Counted from the stretch's first letter, positions 23,001 through 34,500 are shown. The stretch is DNA of 64,000 nt from Planoprotostelium fungivorum (GCA_003024175.1 MDYQ01000110.1:25979-89978); one strand, 5' to 3'. Notes: a model not told the origin generated them from the sequence alone. Program-made: numbers and translations.

Positions 23001-23945
23001 TTATTTCGATACGGGAACCCTTCGAATGCTTCTGATCGTGTGTGCCTCGTGTTGTATGTTCGTCTGTTTCAGTGCCAGAAAGTCAACCATGTACTCCCAC
23101 TGCCCCGACTTGACTGCCCTCACGTCTGTCCCTCTTCTGTTCTGCAGGTAGTCCAGATAGATCTCTTCTACTGTGTCTGATGCCTTCACGTCGTAGTTCT
23201 TCCATCCGTTGTGCTCGTACTGCCACAGGTGATCGTATTTCAGACCGGCTGCGGCAGGTGCGACTGACTTCTCAAGAGTCCCCTCTCTCTCTGCTCTCTT
23301 TTGGTTCAAATCGATCTCCGGGAGGTCCAGTGTGGTTGTATCGTAGCTCTTCCAACCGCTGTGATCGTACAGCCACACGGTGACCCTCCTGACGGCAGGT
23401 GTCTTCTCTTCCTTCTTCTCTTCTGTGGACTGGTCGGGCTCGCTGCGGGAGATATCCTCTCTTCTGGCTCTCTTTCGCGGCACTTGTGCCTTCTCTACTG
23501 TCTCCTTCTTGGACACTCTGGCTCTTCTCACGGCGGGTGTCTTCTTCGTGGGCAGATCGTCGGCCTCGCTTTTGGAGGAGCTGTCGACCTCTCTCCTCGC
23601 TCTCTTTCGGGGGGCTTGTACCTTCTTCTCAACCTCCCTCTTGTTCGTTTTGGCCTTGGTCAAGATGAAAGATTGGCGAATCTGCTTGATTCTCTTCTGC
23701 TTCACGGCTTCTAGCACGGCCTTTCGGATGCATTGGGCGGCGCGACGTTGATCTTTGAGATCGTAGTTGAGTGACACCCACTTGACCAGAGCTGGAACGG
23801 AGGTAGGATGTGCTCTAGAGCTCTTCCTGTTCAGTTGATGAAGAGCGGGTAGGATGAGCTTCGAATAGGCGGGCTTCTTGGCTGGCTTGTTCTCTTTCTC
23901 GGTAACAATGTTTCCTGATGCTGTCCTTAACATGGCTGATGGCAT
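23001..23945 (-). CDS. Linker-histone (H15) domain fused to a WWE domain
   Basis: An uninterrupted 314-residue frame from ATG 23945-23943 (MPSAMLRTASGNIVTEK) to TAA at 23001. Residues 24-98 form a histone H1/H5-type winged helix: PAYSKLILPALHQLNRKSS, VPALVKWVSLNY, QCIRKAVLEAVKQKRIKQ, SFILTKAK. Residues 99-187 are basic, with two copies of PRKRARRE, probable nuclear signals, and two of TPAVRR. Residues 190-212 look like half a WWE repeat (VWLYDHSGWKSYD). Residues 235-310 are a full WWE domain: LWQYEHNGWKNYD, VEEIYLDYL, SGQWEYMVDFLALKQTN, IRSIRRVP. WWE domains bind ADP-ribose polymers, so a chromatin protein that reads poly-ADP-ribose is the obvious hypothesis. An upstream in-frame ATG at 24095 is less likely. 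Confidence 0.85.
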   Translation of the reverse strand: MPSAMLRTASGNIVTEKENKPAKKPAYSKLILPALHQLNRKSSRAHPTSVPALVKWVSLNYDLKDQRRAAQCIRKAVLEAVKQKRIKQIRQSFILTKAKTNKREVEKKVQAPRKRARREVDSSSKSEADDLPTKKTPAVRRARVSKKETVEKAQVPRKRARREDISRSEPDQSTEEKKEEKTPAVRRVTVWLYDHSGWKSYDTTTLDLPEIDLNQKRAEREGTLEKSVAPAAAGLKYDHLWQYEHNGWKNYDVKASDTVEEIYLDYLQNRRGTDVRAVKSGQWEYMVDFLALKQTNIQHEAHTIRSIRRVPVSK

Positions 23946-24258
23946 CTTGATTGTTGTTTGTGTTGTGTGAATGGATGTTTGGGTGAAAGTGAGTTTGTGT
24001 CTTTCCACATCGTGTGTTCCGATCTTTTCTCCAAACTCTTTTCCGCGAACTCCATCTACAATGACATGTGTCGTGTACATCATGAAGAACATCAACGACC
24101 TCTAAGAGAGGCTTCCTTGTCGTCCATCTTCTAATAACATATCGTAATTTATTCTTTCAAGCCGCATGAACCTCTCTTCGATGAATTCCCAACCCCTCCA
24201 AATTGATGAACCTCCTCGAACATTCTTCGCACATCGTGACGTCTCTCCTGCATCATCA

Positions 24259-25484
24259 TCAGCCCAGTCTCCATCTCTTCTCTTCCCACCCCGAGCTCTT
24301 CTCTCCAACCGACTTATCGGGCGAAGGCTGATGAGCTTGTCTAGATGGGGCCTCCACGTGTCCGGCGGCCTCTTTAAATCCTTCCATTGGCTTCGGCTTG
24401 CTGCTGTCTTTCAACTCCATGACTCGATCTCCAAATTTAAACGTTGCGTCTCTGACTGCCTGTGCGAAGCTCTCCTCCGTCCTGCCCTCTTCAGACTTTC
24501 ATCCATCTACAACCCGCCGCGCGCGAACCTGAAAAACGCGAACGCGTAAGAGGTAGATGCATCCCTGTTTCTCTTCTTCACGACCCTCTTGATGTCTGTA
24601 TATTTTTGTCTCATGGCAGCTTCTAGTTCTTTTTCGGGAAGGTCTGCTGGAACATCACTGATCCACACTCGTCTCTGCATGGCCTTCAACTCCTTCTCTT
24701 CTGATCTTTCCTTCTCATTCTTCGTGGGGGCTACCATGCTGTGACCTTCTACGTTTCAGAACACGATGATGGATGTCTGAGATGGAAGATCGATGTTTCT
24801 GTACCTGGAAATTGGACGTCGGTGTGTGATGATCTCGCGATGTGAGAATAGAAGAGGACTTGATGAGCTAAAGTTTTGTCTTGTTCGTTATGAGAGAGAC
24901 CGAGGATCTGTATGACGTGACGTTTGTATTTGGCTTCGTGGATGTAAGTGGAGAAGTCGTGATCTCCAGAGATGACGACGAGAGCAGGTGCTGAGCAATT
25001 GATGATACCGTTTGTGATGAGATGATCGGCTGCATCTGATGGATTCTATGTCAATGACACAGTCGGATTTTGATTGTACAATGGAAAGATGATGGTTTCA
25101 TGATTGGTGAGCTCACTCGGTTTTTTTGCCGCCACTTGGCTGATGTGAACTCCCTTTTGATGATTCAATAATTTGGGACAATAACACCCTCACCAGCGTA
25201 TTCAGTTTCTTCTGCACGTGAAGAGGTAACTTGCCAATGTTGATGGGGACCGTCCAGCGAGAAGATGCGATCGGTGATTGAGGAAATCTCTCTTTGAGGC
25301 ACCGTTCGATTTGATGTCTCAATTCGTCATAAAGACGTTGAATAGCGTCCACATCTCTGGGAATGAGACAGTTTTCCGCATCCCACCATACTTCGTATGT
25401 GATGGGTTTCATCTGAGGATGGTGAGAAGAAATTGAAATAAGGGGACTCACATCGTCAAAGTTGTTTGAATATAGAGAAGTCAT
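24259..25484 (-). CDS. NYN-domain RNA nuclease-like protein with RRM
   Basis: Start ATG 25484-25482: MTSLYSNNFDD, joined after a 40-nt intron to MKPITYEVWWDAENCLIPRD. The WWDAENCLIP motif is the N-terminal acidic strand of NYN/PIN-like nucleases; SAPALVVISGDHDFSTYIHE (about 24960) carries the second acidic site. The following RRM-like exon has RRVWISDVPADLPEKELEAA and STSYAFAFFRF. A basic/polar tail ends in EEKRWRLG and TGA at 24261-24259. NYN followed by RRM recalls MARF1/limkain b1, which cleaves RNA. The nuclease fold is well supported; the RRM is weaker. Confidence 0.65.
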
Positions 25485-25594
25485 GGAGTGGGTGTTGTCT
25501 GATGGGTCAAACTGACACCGAAAAGAAAACCGCACACTACAATGATTGCAGTCACGTGACCAATTTTTCTTCGCGACTGGATCGTCTCATCGTT

Positions 25595-27052
25595 ATGTCT
25601 TCTGCGTCCATCGTCAATGAAGTCCCTGAAATACCAGAGGACGTTCTATACATAGTATTCACTCATTGCTTTCGAACTTATAGACACCCTCTTCAACCAG
25701 CAAGACAATGGGCTCGTCTGCGCTCTGTCAATCACACGTGGAAAATTGCAGCAGATAGGTCAGTCTTTCGATGCCGTATCATCTCATTCGTCTCAGGGTC
25801 ATCCACCTCTTTGAATTATGGACGTGGTTGTTCTCCCATTGCGAAAAGGAATACATAGACACGACCAGGTGACAAAATCGACATAGCATTCACAATGCTC
25901 AACATCACAAGATTCCTGCTGCAACATCCCAGTGTGGAGCCAGGGTGTGATTATAACCTTGCTATTCGATCATGTGTCATTCGTGGCCTCGACAACACCC
26001 TCTCCATCCTCTTAGATGACAAACGAGCCGATCCCACCAGCTGTGGATTAGAGATGGATGAGGCAGCTCGTCTCGGACATATACGCATCGTTCAGAGTCT
26101 ATTGAAGGATAGAAGGTATCACCCTCACATCTCTGTCCTCATGTGACCCTGATTGACAGATGCATCGGTCCTCAGTGCCTCGTGGCTGCCGCAGGAGCCG
26201 GTCATGCCAGCATTGTCTCCATGCTCTTACGCGACAAACGTTTCAGCCAACACGATGAGGCCCTTCGAACTGCTTGCGAGTTGGGTGATCCTCGCATCGT
26301 CAACTTGATCCTGCAAGATGGTGTAGCTGATCCGGACTTCACTCATGCAAAAACATTCTCTCCCCGAAAAGTAATCTTCTTCTCCGTTCATGCGATCAAT
26401 ACCGTCATATCATCCCACGCTTGACATCATCATGAGAAAACATCAGATGTACGTATTATAGAAACATCACGTCGACTGCATCATCATCATCACAAACGTC
26501 TAAACAAACGAAAGGGAGAGAGACCGAAAGGATACACTCCATTGATGTACGCAGTGACATCTGGCAGCACCGAAGTCATGAACATCTTGATGCGCGATCC
26601 CCGCGTTCATCTCTGTGAGACGATTTCACATCGACTTGATGATCTCATCTTCTCAGCCGGTCACGAGCTTCTCCTCGCTTCCGAACTGGGGCACTGCAAC
26701 GTCGCACGACTCTTGTTGAAAGACACGAGAATCGATCCCACCTTCTTAAACAGTCTCGCTCTGGTCGTTGCGGCAAAGAAGAATCACGCGGGTGAAGAGA
26801 TCACACGCAATGCGATGATGTGACTCACTCGCATCCAGATGTCGTCAAGTTGTTGTTAGAAGATGGGAGGGCGGATCCATCGGCGAACGCTTCAGAGTGT
26901 GTCTCTGTTGCATCTGATTCGAACGTGATGAGGTGATGCAGACCGAGTGAAACTCGTTGACTCTGTGAAGGTTGTTTGTAAAAGATGGACGGGTGCAGAT
27001 GACATCATCTCACGTCAAGACGGTCTCCAGAAACATGAGGAGAAAGAAATGA
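25595..27052 (+). CDS. F-box-like protein with ankyrin repeats
   Basis: Start ATG 25595-25597: MSSASIVNEVPEIPEDVLYI. An F-box-like helix pair (IPEDVLYIVFTHCF, ARLRSVNHTWKIAADRSVFR) is followed by ankyrin repeats of the LLxDxRxDP type. These include FLLQHPSVEPGCDYNLAIRS, LLDDKRADPTSCGLEMDEAA, RLGHIRIVQSLLKDRR, AGHASIVSMLLRDKRF, GDPRIVNLILQDGVADPDF, YAVTSGSTEVMNILMRDPRV, LGHCNVARLLLKDTRIDPTF and VVKLLLEDGRADPSANASE. The last exon (LFVKDGRVQ) ends at TGA 27050. Short introns separate repeats. It may be a substrate adaptor for an SCF ubiquitin ligase. Proteins of this style are common in large protist families. Confidence 0.65.
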
Positions 27053-27165
27053 ACGAGTGACGTCGATGATCGTTGTCTTTATCGGTTCTCATTACTTTGC
27101 GCGATGCATCGTCCACGCTTGCGCACGTGTCTTCTATACAGTACAAATGTCTGTGCATTCTGTCA

Positions 27166-27324
27166 TCATCCAGGGAACGCTCCAGCTGCCTTCGCTAAGA
27201 GGGCCGCCACGCATGCTATCATGACGAAGGCTCCGACGTAATCGATGCCGGTCGACTGCATTCAATCAGTCTCTCGCCTCGTCCTCTCCCTTCTCACGTG
27301 CGATCTTGTCACTTCGTAATCCAT
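27166..27324 (-). CDS. Candidate 33-residue single-span membrane protein
   Basis: ATG 27324-27322 encodes MDYE, then an intron (GTGACAAG...GAATGCAG), then STGIDYVGAFVMIACVAALL followed by AKAAGAFPG and TGA at 27168-27166. The one hydrophobic segment fits a membrane helix. The splice sites match local style. No homologue is recognised; tiny subunits of OST or TOM complexes have this size. It is missed by ordinary length cut-offs. Confidence 0.4.
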
Positions 27325-27499
27325 GTTGCGTCGCTGTTGTGTGTTCAATGATGTTTGTGATGATCATCCCGTCCTAATGTCTTCGGGTCCCGAAGAAGGT
27401 CCGATTTCAATGCAAATCCGAGGCAACGGGGCCTTGAGAAGGGGTATTGCGGGTATGTATATTCAAGGATGTCGAAATAGGAGCGAAATCTCTGGTCCT

Positions 27500-27960
27500 C
27501 GGCGTCTCATCCAAACGTGTCTATCTCTTCGGGCATGAAGCATCCGCCATCGATGTCAACATCAACTGAAGCCAGTCATATAGAAGAGTGTCCGAGGGAT
27601 GTTGTTTGGTGTCTGACGATGATATGTAGAGAAGAGAAGAATACACAGATATTTACATTTCAGTCAGATGTGGCCTGGAATGCTGAGCGAGTGGTAAGCG
27701 TCCATCACTATCCTTAGGTGGTCTCGATCCACAGGCTTCGTCAGTATGTCGCTCATGCCTGTCCATCGAGTCATGCTCGTGTTCGGGTGGTGGTGAGGCC
27801 GATCGTTCACCTGCGTCCAAACAATCTCTACGATTCCCTGATACTAATCTCATCTCTCCCATCGTCATCATCTTCACCTTCACTGGCATGTTACAAATTT
27901 CTGCGATACAATCTCTCCTCTCACACATGAGAACGACATGATACTTTTTCACTGCAAGAA
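27500..27960 (-). pseudogene. Decayed inverted copy of the 3' end of the hybrid histidine kinase
   Basis: The minus strand here matches bases about 37900-38450 of the plus strand. It encodes KYHVVLM and CNMPV, jumps directly to [11 protein letters not shown], and then after an intron-like stretch matches the coding of [13 protein letters not shown] and the terminal ISIPGHI-type end. The segment encoding [20 protein letters not shown] is deleted. Similarity extends past the stop into the 3' flank (GGCATG...CCGCCATC...GTC.ACATC near 27530-27560). It is a partial duplicate, not a working receiver domain. Confidence 0.7.
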
Positions 27961-28099
27961 CGGATCTCTCTTCTTAATTCGTCTCTTCTCACGCTATCAT
28001 GATGTTGGCATGTCAGCATCACCACTACGATGATCGATGATGATCCATCCGCGAGTGCAAAGACACATTGTAGAAAATTTATAAAGGTCAAAAATGGAT

Positions 28100-29153
28100 C
28101 TAGTTCTCCTTTTTGGTGGGTCTCTTAGAATAAGTCTTGACGAAGAAGTTGATGAAGAGGATGAGGAAAGACAACAGAACGGATTGTCCAAAGATCCAAG
28201 AGAAGGGGTGTCCTGATGATGTGTCATTCGAAATGTAAGACGATGATGATGTGATGGATGATCATACGAACGTGTCTCACCTGCACACTTTCTCCCATCG
28301 TGGAAGATGAACCAGAATCCGATGAAGTTGGCGATGAGATCGCAGACGAACTGAATGATCTGGAATTGAGTGATGTATCTCTTCCACCAAGGAGAGTAAC
28401 CGACGGAACTAAGAGCGTAATAGAAGTACATCGGCACGTGGACGGCGGCATTGGCAGAGATGGCCATCCATTGGACTCCAGTCTCGTGCTCCAGCATGAC
28501 GAACGTTAAGACTGGTAGAGATCAGATGATGACTATCTACGAGTGAACTCACTGAGCGTGATGCAGTGGTGGTAGACGTGAAGGAAGATGATGGGTCTCT
28601 TCTTCAAGACGATGATGACAGTGTCCAGGAGTTCGTATGACTTGGAGAGAAAGAAGATGTAGAACCACCAGACCTGCTTTCCTTTGGCCAATCTATGCTC
28701 GGGATCGCAGAAGTAGAGGAGTGTCTTATCTTGAGTCTCTGACAGATAGATTCGCACCAACTCGTAGATGATGCCAAGTAACATAGCCAGGGACCAGATG
28801 CATAAGATGCTATTGTGAAGCGGGACGACACCGCTGAGCTTGAAGGCCTCACGATTGGCCATAAACTTCTTCAGGGCAAAGATAATGACCAGGTAGGTTC
28901 CGACAGCGCTCAGACAGTAAGTCCAATTGGCCAGCGGCAGATCGCCTCTGTACTTGAAATCATCGCTGTATTCAGAAAAGATCCGGTTGATTGCCTGATT
29001 CACAGTGAGCTGAGGACTCTCCTCCCTCCTACACCATGACATACCTGCATCGTCCCCTGACCGTTTGTTTGTAAATAAATCAACGGCGGAAGAATTTCGG
29101 AAAAACAAAAGATCCACACGAACAGAGAATAAAATCAGAACTCTCTTGTTCAT
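28100..29153 (-). CDS. Very-long-chain fatty acid elongase (ELO family)
   Basis: ER 3-ketoacyl-CoA synthase of the ELOVL type. ATG 29153-29151: [19 protein letters not shown]. After a short intron: [73 protein letters not shown] and [22 protein letters not shown] is the invariant ELO histidine box; [10 protein letters not shown] is the D.xDT-type motif and KK.P the conserved turn. Then [35 protein letters not shown] and the last exon [19 protein letters not shown], with C-terminal KRPTKKEN, a dilysine-like ER signal. Stop TAG at 28102-28100. Confidence 0.93.
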
Positions 29154-29348
29154 GATCTCTCCTCTAAAGATATTCGTCCGCGTGGTCCCGCGGGTACTGG
29201 GTGGTGCGTGATTTTTTCGGCAGCGAAGAGGAGTGGTTCTGTGTGGAAATTCCCTAATTCATCAACGGATAAGTCTCCCGCCAAAAATTTGAATTCGTCG
29301 GATTCATTCTTTCTAAAACCATATCGGCACCAACATCATCTGAACAGC

Positions 29349-29951
29349 ATGTCTACTTCCCGTGTGGCCTCTTCACCTTCTAAGACCAAAGCCGCCCCCG
29401 AGCCAAAGGCAGGAGGATCTGTCGCAAAGCGTCTGCAATCGGAGCTGATGTCTTTGATGGTGAGAATCCTGCAATCTTCATCCATCTCACCGGTAATGCA
29501 GATGTCTGCCGATGTTGGAATCTCTGCATTTCCTCAGGGAGATAATCTCTTCTTGTGGTCCGCCAACATTACCGGAGTTGAAGGCACCGTCTACGAGGGC
29601 CAGCAGTACTCTCTGTCCATCAAGTTCCCCTCCACTTATCCTTACACTGCCCCCACCGTCAAATTCGAGACTGCATGTTTCCATCCCAATGTGGATACTC
29701 ACGGAAACATCTGTCTCGACATTCTGAAGGACAAGTGGTCCGCCGTTTACAACGTCCGAACGATTCTGTTGTCCATCCAGAGTCTTCTGGGAGAGCCCAA
29801 CAACGACTCTCCTCTCAACGGTTACGCGGCCTCGTTGTGGGAGTCACAAGCAGGTGAGAGACCTCTCCGGGGTTCATCATCTAATGGGACAATAGAGTAC
29901 AGAGATGTCAACAACAAGAAGTATCAGGAGGCCACCGCCACCAGAGCTTAA
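29349..29951 (+). CDS. UBE2C: Ubiquitin-conjugating enzyme E2 C (UBE2C/UbcH10)
   Basis: E2 for the anaphase-promoting complex. ATG 29349-29351: [20 protein letters not shown], an N-terminal extension as in UBE2C. Then [15 protein letters not shown], a 43-nt intron, [59 protein letters not shown] with the catalytic Cys in [14 protein letters not shown], and [18 protein letters not shown]. The final exon ([18 protein letters not shown]) follows a GTGAGAG...AATAG intron and ends in TAA at 29949. Length is typical. Confidence 0.95.
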   Translation: MSTSRVASSPSKTKAAPEPKAGGSVAKRLQSELMSLMVRILQSSSISPVMQMSADVGISAFPQGDNLFLWSANITGVEGTVYEGQQYSLSIKFPSTYPYTAPTVKFETACFHPNVDTHGNICLDILKDKWSAVYNVRTILLSIQSLLGEPNNDSPLNGYAASLWESQAGERPLRGSSSNGTIEYRDVNNKKYQEATATRA

Positions 29952-30126
29952 ACACGAGACCATCACCTTGTCGGTGATTTCGAGTGGAATGTATAAAGAT
30001 ATCTCCATCATCGTCGTTCTTACACTGGTGCCTGTTACAATTGACTTCTATTCGTAATCTCGAACGACAAACTGTGGAAATGACTTCATGATATCAACCA
30101 CCCCTCATCGTCTCACCCTCCATCTC

Positions 30127-30898
30127 TTAGGATGATTTTATTTCCTGCATCAGTCTCTCGAGGAGGATCTCGGGCATGCCTTTAATGGCTGATTCGTGAC
30201 CGATTCTGTCGCCCAGATAAGGTTCCATGCGCTCGATGATAAAACCTCCCGCGCAGGACATCACGTCCCCGTGTGAGATGAGTTCTTCGATCAACTCTTC
30301 GGGGATCTGCATCTTGTCATTTCCATCTTTTAAAAAGATGCAGTGACTATTGTTCGTTGCACATTGCGAAGACGAGACAAGAGACCCACAGAAGATGATT
30401 CCTCGTAATGGAACCTGATGGTGAAGATTGATGATGTTAATGGATGATCACCTCTTTGAAATATTGTGTCGCCTTCTCTGTTCCTTCTACGAATTTACCA
30501 GTGCTTGTGTCTGTGACACGGAGAGAGGATACGCAGGTGGCAGGGTGAGTTCTGTACGATCTCAGAAAAGTTCGGCACTCTTCTGCATCTTCGGGCTTCT
30601 CCCTGATGACTCCCTCACAGGTGACTACTTGATCACCCGTGATGAGGAAACTTGGCTCTTTGATCTGTGAGTGACATCATCAACACTGCGACTTTGAATC
30701 ATCGTCTCTCACCTTGGGAACAAGAGCGGCTGCTTTCGCTTCGGATATCATTCTAGTCAGGATCTCTGGATCGGGATGTCTGATTGCCTTCTCATCGATA
30801 TCAGGCGACATATATTGGCACTTATATCCGAGCGATTCGACGACTTGTCTCCTCCATATAGAGGATGATCCTAATATGACCTGATGTGATGTCGTCAT
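30127..30898 (-). CDS. Maf-like nucleotide pyrophosphatase
   Basis: Maf/ASMTL-type house-cleaning enzyme that hydrolyses non-canonical or UTP/dTTP nucleotides. ATG 30898-30896: MTTSHQVILGSSSIWRRQVV; the S-S-x-x-R motif is the family N-terminus. MSPDIDEKAIRHPDPEIL and RMISEAKAAALVPK follow, then in the next exon SFLITGDQVVTCEGVIREKP (conserved GDQVV / EKP) and ECRTFLRSYR. The last exon gives SCAGGFIIERMEPYL with conserved E and SAIKGMPEILLERL, ending at 30127. Head to head with NMD3. Confidence 0.85.
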
Positions 30899-31017
30899 GC
30901 TGCCGCGATCTCATGTGTGAAATAGGAAAGAAGCGTTGTAGATGAGGGGCATCGAAATGCAGAATTTCATCTCATAAATTTCCGGAAATCAACTGGAACA
31001 ACACATCGGACAGCACG

Positions 31018-33101
31018 ATGGAGTTTCAATCGACCCCCGCGACCATGTGAGCATTCTATCTAGACAAAGTCTTTCCTGTGCTTCATCTCACATCATCGCC
31101 ACAGATTATGTTGCATGTGTGGTACCACCATACAGGCCAACCCCTCCAACATGTGTGTCAACTGTTTGAGAGCACAAGTTGACATTACGGATGGTCTGCC
31201 CAAGAATCTCACAGTCCAGTTCTGCAAAGGCTGTGATCGGTGAGTATTTCGTCAAGAAAGACGATGCCCATTGATGTTCATGCAGCTATCTGAACCCTCC
31301 TACTCAGTGGATTAGCTGTGATCTCGAATCCAAGGAGCTCCTCTCTCTCTGTCTTAAGAGAGTTAAAGGATTGAACAAAGTCAGACTCATTGACGCCGGC
31401 TTCATTTGGACAGAGCCCCATTCTCGTCGTATCAAAGTCAAGCTCACCATCCAGAAAGAGGTACGAGGCCTCTCCTCTCCCTTCTAACGGCTCGATCAGG
31501 TCTTCCATTCCACCATCCTGCAGCAGACGTTCCAGATCGAGTACGTCGTAGCCGCCCAGCAGTGCGAGGCCTGTCAGAGAAAGGACGCCAAGGACACATG
31601 GCAAGCCGTAGTTCAGGCCAGACAGAGAGTCGATCACAAGAGAACTTTCTTCTATCTCGAACAAGTCATCCTCAAGCACAATGCTCATCAGAACACACTC
31701 AACATCAAGGAGAAGCCAGACGGTATCGATTTCTTCTTCAGGTGGGGCTCATCCATCCTCCATCGATCATCACATCCATCGATGATGCAATGAGATGACT
31801 CACCTGTGATACAGCCACCGTAACCACGCCGCTAAGATGGTCAGTTTCTTACAAGCTGTCGCCCCCCTCCGCTCTTCTCAATCAGAGAAGCTCATCTCTG
31901 CCGATCAGAAGAACAACACGGCCAACGTGAAGAGCACCTACATGGTCGAGATCGTGCCCATCTGCAGAGTGAGCCATCCAATTGACCTGGAGAGAGACTG
32001 ACGGAGGGTAGGATGACATCGTGTGTCTACCCGCGAAGACAGCTCAATCGTTTGGTAACATCATTCCTCTCCTTCTCTGCGTGAAGGTGACATTCATGAT
32101 CACGATGATGATGACGTCTGACCGACAAAGGTATCTAGCATGATCTATCTGATGGACCCTTTTACCCTTCAAAGTGAGTGACATCCATCGAGATCCTCCA
32201 TTTCATCATCTCCTCATGCGAACTCGCAACTCACGCAAATTGTAGCTGCCGAACTGCAAGGCCCAGTCTTCTGGCAAAATCCATTCAGAGCTATCGCCTC
32301 CAGCAAGCAGATGATCCCCTTCATGGTCTTAGACGTCACCCTCTTGGGCCCTCAGAATGGAAGAGTGAGCCCACACACTCTGATCCATCACACCTTCTGA
32401 ATCTTTCCTCCAGTACAGTCTCGCCGACGTACAGATCGCCAGATCTTCTGATTTCGGAAAGAACGACAACGTTCTCTACTCTCGCACTCACTTGGGTAAC
32501 ATCCTTCACCCCGGAGACACCGTCTTAGGGTGAGACATGATGATCATCATGCATGATCGCTCATTATCTCCGATCACGACATCATCATCATCTGCATGAA
32601 AGAGGCTGACTCTTTCAGTTACGATCTCGGTAACTCCAACTACAACGATGATGACGTGTCAGCCATGAAGGGCAGAACTGTGCCTGAGGTTGTCCTCGTC
32701 AGAAAGACCTACCCAGAGAGAAGGAAGAAGAACAGAGTCAGACATTGGAGATTGAACAACATGAACATGGAGTCTGATGACGGCATGAAGCAGGCTGAGA
32801 TCAACAAGGCACTGATCGATTACAACAAGTTCTTGGAAGAGCTGGAAGAAGATCCGACTCTGAGAGCGAACGTCAACATCTTCAAAGGTGATGAACCATC
32901 GTGCCGTCGATGATGGAGATCTGATGATGGACAGCTGATGGAGCGGACGACATCTACAAGAGACACAAACAGGAAGATGAGGAGGAGATGCTGGATGATG
33001 ACTTCCCAGACATCGGGCTGGATGAGCTCAAGATCACGGACGAGGGATCCGATGATGATGATGATGAGATGGAAGGAGAAGACATGGAAGAGGAGCAATG
33101 A
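31018..33101 (+). CDS. NMD3: 60S ribosome export adaptor NMD3
   Basis: Adaptor that loads CRM1 on nascent 60S subunits. ATG 31018-31020 (MEFQSTPAT), then after an intron MLCMCGTTIQANPSNMCVNC and FCKGCDRYLNPPTQW, the zinc-binding Cys pairs. Next are DAGFIWTEPHSRRIKVKLTI, QTFQIEYVVAAQQCEACQRK, QVILKHNAHQNTLNIKEKPD, GIDFFFSHRNHAAKMVSFLQ, CVKVSSMIYLMDPFTLQ, FWQNPFRAIASSKQMIPFMV and DNVLYSRTHLGNILHPGDTV. An acidic tail (EDEEEMLDDDFPDIGLDELK, EGSDDDDDEMEGED) ends at TGA 33099; NMD3 carries its export signal in this region. Around ten short introns. Confidence 0.96.
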
Positions 33102-33224
33102 AGAAGTTAGACTCGAATATCTCATTCATTTCTCATCTGACGATCGTTTGGTACGAAAAGATGGAATATTTATTTGTCCACCACTACAACGAGACACGAT
33201 TGAGTCCCTGTAGAATCAGTTCCT

Positions 33225-34500
33225 CAGATGTATGAGAAGAGAAGATGAATGAAAGTGGTGTATTGAAAGACTTGTGGTCGAGTCCTTGTTTCGCCTTACG
33301 CCTGAGAACTGAGTCGAGTTAGACTGCAGAAGAGGCAAAAATAGAATGGCTCACGACCAGGCTGCTTCGATAAGATCTGCTATTCTATCTATCTCTTGAC
33401 GGTCGACATCAGACAAGTCCTCTGGACGCACTATGCCACGTAACACGGCAACTAAATTGCTCCTCTGCCTGATAATCAGGATATTCAACCTGTGCAACAT
33501 TCAGAAGAGGCATCATGTGTGAGCTCACTTGGTGAGGATGATAGGGGGCTGAGCGACGGCAGAAGGAGCCATGTTTGGCACCTGTGCTGGACGGACGACG
33601 TCTACAACGGATGCATTCTCGACGGCCCTGGCTGTCAGAGCAGGTAGATGCAATCATTCGCACTGTCTCTGTCTTGTGGACGATACTGCCACAGGTGGTG
33701 GCAGTTCTGCCTGCCTCTTGACTATGGCCTCAGAGTGACCTCGAATGGTGGCAGTCTATCAGACATGTTTGTTGTTGCTGTTGTCTCTTCTCTCGCGTGT
33801 GCTGCTTCGTTATGCAGTGAAAGAATTGTCGATGTACATCTCAACCTCTTGCGGTTGTCACCGTACGCAGTCGACATCTGTCTTCATGCCACTCTCAGAG
33901 CGCATTCTGCTGTTATCTGGACAACTGACAAAACAGAGAAGCTGCGCTCATTCCTTACTGCTCTGGGAAGGTGCTGTGCTGAGGGATGGATGGAGCGTGC
34001 AGATGCTCAACTCACAGATCTGATGGAGCAAGATGTTCTGATAAAACAACTCGCCACGCTGCGCCTGACAGCCAGGAGTTCCAACCTGCGCAACATTCAG
34101 AAGAGGCATCATGTGTGTGCTCACGCGGAGGCTGAGTGACGGCGGGCCATGTTTGGCGCCTGTGCTGCATGGACGATGGCTACGGGTGTGTTCTCGGTGG
34201 TCCTGACTGTCACAGAAGGTAGAGGCGACGGTCTAGCCTTTAGTGGGGATGTATTGGCGAGCGAAATCGATTGGACATTTTGTTACTGCTCTTGAGTGTT
34301 GTTGCTTCGTTATGTTGCGAAGATCTGTTGGAGCACAGCTTAACCTCTTGCGGTTGTTACCGTGCGATGATACGGTCGACATCTGTCTGCATGTCACGCC
34401 AGAGCGGATATATTTGTGCTCTGAGAAGTTATTGCAAAGAGATATCACTACACCATTAGACACTAATGAGAGAGACACGTACGTAGGACCTCCATCCTTC
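33225..34500 (-). repeat. Dispersed repeat, copy R1 (with internal tandem unit)
   Basis: Matches copies at 39180-40148 (inverted relative to R1) and 63165-64000. Shared blocks include the stretch with TCTTGACGGTCGACATCAGA, CATTCAGAAGAGGCATCATG and CTGACAAAACAGAGAAGCTG. Within R1 a unit starting near 33490 repeats near 34080, spacing about 590 bp. On the minus strand the end EDLSDVDRQEIDRI is kept in all three copies; on the plus strand TDKTEKLRSFLTAL is kept too. Frames differ between copies, so which strand codes, if any, is unresolved. No transposase, terminal inverted repeat or target duplication was identified. From 34500 to 34839 nothing else is seen. Confidence 0.7.
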
